Shown here: positions 61,204 to 64,000 of the stretch, in pieces | How positions within the stretch are numbered: the stretch's first letter is position 1 | Layout: each line of letters opens with the position of its first letter | Assembly (NCBI RefSeq): GCF_009176975.1 | Contig: NZ_WEZG01000010.1 | Coordinates: 62,001-126,000, forward strand | From: Aureimonas psammosilenae | GTDB lineage: Bacteria > Pseudomonadota > Alphaproteobacteria > Rhizobiales > Rhizobiaceae | DNA: 64,000 nt | Direction: 5' to 3' | Made by a program: the position numbers and the translations under genes | Notes under the pieces: generated by a model | What the model was told of the DNA's origin: nothing | Seen by the model: only the letters and a program-made list of their open reading frames with translations | Databases searched by the model: none

Positions 61204-61703
61204 GCGACGATGTCGATTTCGGTGAGCTGCCACACGGCGCGGCTGTAATAGGACTGGTGCTTCAGTTCCTGCCGGTCGTCGAAGGGAAAGAGCAGGAAGA
61301 CCGGGCCCTTGTCGCTGATCGGCATGGCCTGCCCGTTGCGGCGCGTCGCCAGAAGGGCATCGGCCTCGATGAGTTCGGCGACGTCCGTTTCTACCGAATA
61401 GTCGTTCAGCGCAACGAGGCGGATGGTCTTGGGCGCGGCGCCGAACGCGCCGAGATAGTTCTTCACCGACACGCCGGAAAATTCGTTCACCCCGTCGTGC
61501 CACGGCGTCGCGGTGGAGAACGAGGTTCGGCCCAGGGCGTCGAGATCCGAAAGGCTGCTGGACACGCTGCCGTCCGGGCCGGCCTTCGGGAAGCGCCCGC
61601 GAAGCGTGAGGATGGTCTCGTCGGCCAATACCGGACGGGATGACAGGGCGCCGGCCATCGCCGACACCCCCAACCCTATGAGTATCTGTCTTCTGTTGAT
61701 CAT
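61200..61703 (-). CDS. Periplasmic molybdopterin-binding-domain-like protein
   Basis: A 167-aa protein with a twin-arginine-like signal (MINRRQILIGLGVSAMAGAL) and a domain resembling the molybdopterin oxidoreductase fold of the sulfite oxidase family: STATPWHDGVNEFSGVSVKN, IRLVALNDYSVETDVAELIE, LLATRRNGQAMPISDKGPVF, LLFPFDD. It has no cysteine at all, so the usual cysteine ligand to molybdenum is missing and catalysis is doubtful. It is coupled to the downstream GGDEF-EAL gene and is probably a periplasmic sensor partner. Family placement is by pattern and moderately sure. Confidence 0.7.
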   Translation of the reverse strand: MINRRQILIGLGVSAMAGALSSRPVLADETILTLRGRFPKAGPDGSVSSSLSDLDALGRTSFSTATPWHDGVNEFSGVSVKNYLGAFGAAPKTIRLVALNDYSVETDVAELIEADALLATRRNGQAMPISDKGPVFLLFPFDDRQELKHQSYYSRAVWQLTEIDIVA

Positions 61704-62003
61704 CGGATTTCCCGCCACCGTTCGAGATCGGTTCTATGACCTGATTCTTGCAGCATTCCTTGTCGGCGAAGGGATTCCGACCGACTTTCCCGACTATCGC
61801 TAATGCTCTGTGAACCCGTGACTTCCGTCCGGGTCACGACGTCGGCCCGACCGCCCTCAGCCATGAGGTGGATGGATTTGGAATCATTAACGACGACCTG
61901 ACTTGGTCGGGTTTCATTCGAACCAGCCGGGAAATTTAAGGGAAAACTTTCCCTCTCCTGCGCGAAGACTTGCGTTGAATTTCGCGGAAAGGGGCGAGGC
62001 TTG
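61704..62003. promoter_or_regulatory. 300-base region between divergent units
   Basis: This non-coding stretch lies between the molybdopterin-like gene (minus) and the tadE-like gene (plus), so it must carry promoters for both. AGGGAAA (61939-61945) and TTTCCCT (61948-61954) form a 7-bp inverted repeat in an AT-richer section, a candidate operator. No convincing -35/-10 pair was found by eye. Confidence 0.35.
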
Positions 62004-62585
62004 ATGGGCGGCGGTGGAAGGAGCGCGGGACGGGCATCGGTTGCATCGCGGTTCCTGCGGGGGCGCTCGGGTGCCTCGGCCATCGAGTTCGCGCTCGTTG
62101 CCACGCCGTTTCTGATGCTTCTGATGATGCTGTTCCAGATCTCGCTGTTCTACTTCGCCAAGGAATCGCTCGACGATGCCGTGCGCAGCGCCTCGCGCCA
62201 GATCATGGTGGGAAAAGTTCCCGCGAGCACCCAGAGCGCCGAAGCGTTCCGCAACACTCTTCTTTGCCCGAGGCTTCTGTTCGGCCTCGAATGCTCCGCC
62301 ATCAAGGTGGACGCTTACCGGATCGGGTTGACCTCCGATGCCAAGACCGGGACAGGCATCTACCAGTTCGTCGACAAGACCAAGAAGGCTCTGCGTTCGC
62401 CCTCATCGGCGGGGGGCTTCTGCATCGGCGCGGCCAACGACTACGTCTTTCTCGACGTTTCCTATACCTTCACCAACGCCCTGTCGGCCTTGTTCGATCG
62501 GTTGACGGGCGGCGGACTGAAGACGATCCGCTCCACCAGCCTTTTCCGCAACGAGCCCTTCGCCACCGGAGGCGCGTCATGCTGA
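62004..62585 (+). CDS. TadE-like pseudopilin protein
   Basis: A 193-aa protein. A basic N-terminus leads into SGASAIEFALVATPFLMLLMMLFQISLFYF, the single membrane segment with the conserved glutamate of TadE-type pseudopilins (GxxAIEF). The remainder is extracytoplasmic and contains three cysteines. A purine-rich site (GGGGCGAGG) precedes the ATG; a TTG directly before it is an alternative start. It overlaps the next gene by 7 bases. Likely part of a Flp/Tad pilus. Confidence 0.85.
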   Translation: MGGGGRSAGRASVASRFLRGRSGASAIEFALVATPFLMLLMMLFQISLFYFAKESLDDAVRSASRQIMVGKVPASTQSAEAFRNTLLCPRLLFGLECSAIKVDAYRIGLTSDAKTGTGIYQFVDKTKKALRSPSSAGGFCIGAANDYVFLDVSYTFTNALSALFDRLTGGGLKTIRSTSLFRNEPFATGGASC

Positions 62586-63238
62586 CCGAAAGACGGGCAA
62601 GCCGGTCGATCGGGGAGGCCAAACGCTTCCTTGCCGACCGCCGGGGAATCGCCGCCCTGGAATTCGTGCTCATCGCGCCGATCATGATCCTGCTTCTAGG
62701 CAGTCTGCCGGATGTCGTCGGCGTCGTTTCGGCCGCGAAACAGGCCACCAAGCTCGCGGAAACGATGGGTCAGCTCGTTTCGCAAGCCAAGGTGACGCTG
62801 ACGGAAAACGACATCAATCAGATCCTCAACGCGGCGCCGCTCGTCGATCCCGACATCCTCTCCTATGCCCGCGCCGCCGATGTCGCGGTCGAGAACGCGG
62901 CGAGCATCACCATCACCAGCGTCGCCTTCACGCCGATCGGCAATTCCTGCGCCACGACATGCCAATACGAAGCCGGCGTGGTCTTCAGCCGCACGCTTTC
63001 GGGGACAGTGCGGGAATGCGGCAAACTCAGCGCCGGCTCCACCAACAGCCCCACCACCCTTCCGGCCGAGGTGTTCAGCGCCAATTCGATCGTCGTGGTC
63101 GATGTCGAAACGCATTTCAAGCCTTTCGCGACCAGCTTCCTCACCGGCGAAGTGTCGTTCAAGCGCTCCTCCTATTTCCGCCCGCGCTACCTCGAAAACG
63201 TCACCTCTACAAAGAACTGTCCCGGATATGCGTCCTGA
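62579..63238 (+). CDS. TadE/TadF-like pseudopilin protein
   Basis: A 219-aa protein with a cytoplasmic basic leader, then RRGIAALEFVLIAPIMILLLGSL, the TadE-type membrane segment with its conserved glutamate. A secreted domain follows with paired cysteines (NSCATTCQYE; VRECGKL; KNCPGYAS). It is coupled to the tadE-like gene upstream and to the TadG-like gene downstream (11-base overlap). Confidence 0.85.
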   Translation: MLTERRASRSIGEAKRFLADRRGIAALEFVLIAPIMILLLGSLPDVVGVVSAAKQATKLAETMGQLVSQAKVTLTENDINQILNAAPLVDPDILSYARAADVAVENAASITITSVAFTPIGNSCATTCQYEAGVVFSRTLSGTVRECGKLSAGSTNSPTTLPAEVFSANSIVVVDVETHFKPFATSFLTGEVSFKRSSYFRPRYLENVTSTKNCPGYAS

Positions 63239-64000
63239 TATCCTCGCTCGAATGCTCGCTTTCTTTCGAAATGGCGCGCCGAGGCCGGCACCACGCTGCG
63301 GTTTCTTCAAATCCCGCGAGGCCAACGTCGCGGTGATCTTCGCCCTTTCCTTGATGCCCCTCATGGGCGTCACGGGCTTGGCGGTGGATTTCGCGCGGGC
63401 GACGCTTCTGCGCAACCGCCTTCAGGTCGCGGCCGATGCGGCGGCGTTGGCGTCCATCGCGGTGAAGTCGCCCGCTGCCTTGGAAGCTCAGAAGATGGCT
63501 GGAGACGGCGTGGTGGCGGCCGGGGAGGCCGACGGGCGGCAAATCTTCTATTCCAACCTGAACGCCGCCGACCGGGCCGCGGTGACCAGCGTGACCGTGA
63601 AAGTGGAGAAGGTCGGCAATCGACTGCGCTCCGAGGTTAATTTCGGCGTGGATTCGCAAACCTCGCTGTTGGCGATTTTCGGACAGAATTCGAGTTCCAT
63701 GAAGGGGCGGTCCGCCGGCGAGTACATGCTCGCGCAGTTCGTGGACTTCCATATCCTCATCGACAACACGCCTTCCATGGGCGTCGGTGCGACGGCCGCC
63801 GACATAGCGATCCTCGAAGCCAAGACGGGTTGCGCCTTTGCGTGCCACGATCTCAGCAATGCGAACAACGCCTACAAGAAGGCCAAGTCATTCGGTGCGA
63901 ACATGCGCATCGACGTGGTGCGGATGGCGGTGAAGAAGCTGACCGAAACGGCAGGCGACAACATGGAGGTCGACAACCAGTTCCGGATGGGCGTCTATAC
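63228..64000 (+). CDS. TadG-like protein with von Willebrand factor A region, 3' end outside window
   Basis: About 257 codons are visible of a gene still open at the window edge. It starts MRPDILARMLAFFRNG. After a basic leader comes the Tad pilus-assembly segment ANVAVIFALSLMPLMGVTGL, then LAVDFARATLLRNRLQVAAD. Near residue 180 begins a von Willebrand factor A-like stretch with a metal-site pattern FHILIDNTPSMG. It is the third gene of the tad unit and overlaps its neighbour by 11 bases. Confidence 0.85.
   Translation, partial: MRPDILARMLAFFRNGAPRPAPRCGFFKSREANVAVIFALSLMPLMGVTGLAVDFARATLLRNRLQVAADAAALASIAVKSPAALEAQKMAGDGVVAAGEADGRQIFYSNLNAADRAAVTSVTVKVEKVGNRLRSEVNFGVDSQTSLLAIFGQNSSSMKGRSAGEYMLAQFVDFHILIDNTPSMGVGATAADIAILEAKTGCAFACHDLSNANNAYKKAKSFGANMRIDVVRMAVKKLTETAGDNMEVDNQFRMGVY

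Overview
The window suggests a high-GC alphaproteobacterium, probably of the Hyphomicrobiales (Rhizobiales). The signs are cobaltochelatase CobN with CbtA/CbtB, a CbiG-CobJ fusion, an OpgG/OpgH/OpgC glucan set and Tad-type TadE/TadG genes. The genus cannot be fixed from sequence alone; an Aurantimonadaceae-like genus is only a guess.

Positions 1-19216 look like the right part of an integrative genomic island. A 561-aa large serine recombinase (17494-19179) lies at the island edge. Immediately beyond it is a comM (YifB-type Mg-chelatase-like ATPase) gene that has lost everything before its Walker A motif, so the island appears to have inserted into comM. The missing 5' part of comM and the other island end lie left of the window. 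Cargo from left to right: a tightly overlapping minus-strand operon of unknown genes (1-1579); a 1.2-kb hairpin-rich non-coding stretch (1580-2818); an unknown 443-aa gene bracketed by two 194-bp, almost identical direct repeats (3283-3476 and 4950-5143); an arsenic operon arsR-arsC-arsN2-arsH-arsB plus an MFS exporter (10223 down to 5760); a small resolvase (10255-10830); a complete QatABCD anti-phage operon (15616 down to 11003); and an orphan C5 cytosine methyltransferase (16049-17380).

From 19217 rightward the content is chromosomal. It starts with the comM remnant, an AT-richer membrane-protein gene, a soluble PQQ-dependent sugar dehydrogenase, a GNAT acetyltransferase, adenosine kinase and a PaoABC-type molybdenum aldehyde oxidoreductase. 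Then comes about 24 kb of cobalamin synthesis. A cobalamin riboswitch (about 35374-35565, minus strand) precedes cbtB-cbtA-cobU-cobW-cobN-cobO. Further units are TSUP permease-cobQ, cbiX-cobH-cobL-cobI-cbiG/cobJ-cobM, cobK/cbiD, cobB-cobD, cobS and cobT. The set mixes an oxygen-pathway chelatase (CobN) with CbiX, CbiG and CbiD, and lacks CobF and CobG within the window.

The right end holds an osmoregulated periplasmic glucan operon (opgG, unknown 133-aa gene, opgH, opgC, small membrane protein), an aldose 1-epimerase, a GGDEF-EAL protein coupled to a periplasmic molybdopterin-domain-like protein, and the start of a TadE/TadG operon that runs off the window.

No rRNA, tRNA or CRISPR array was recognised. 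The least explained parts are the 1-5.2 kb section of the island (unknown operon, hairpin array, repeat-bracketed gene) and the pairing of a molybdopterin-like periplasmic protein with a c-di-GMP enzyme.
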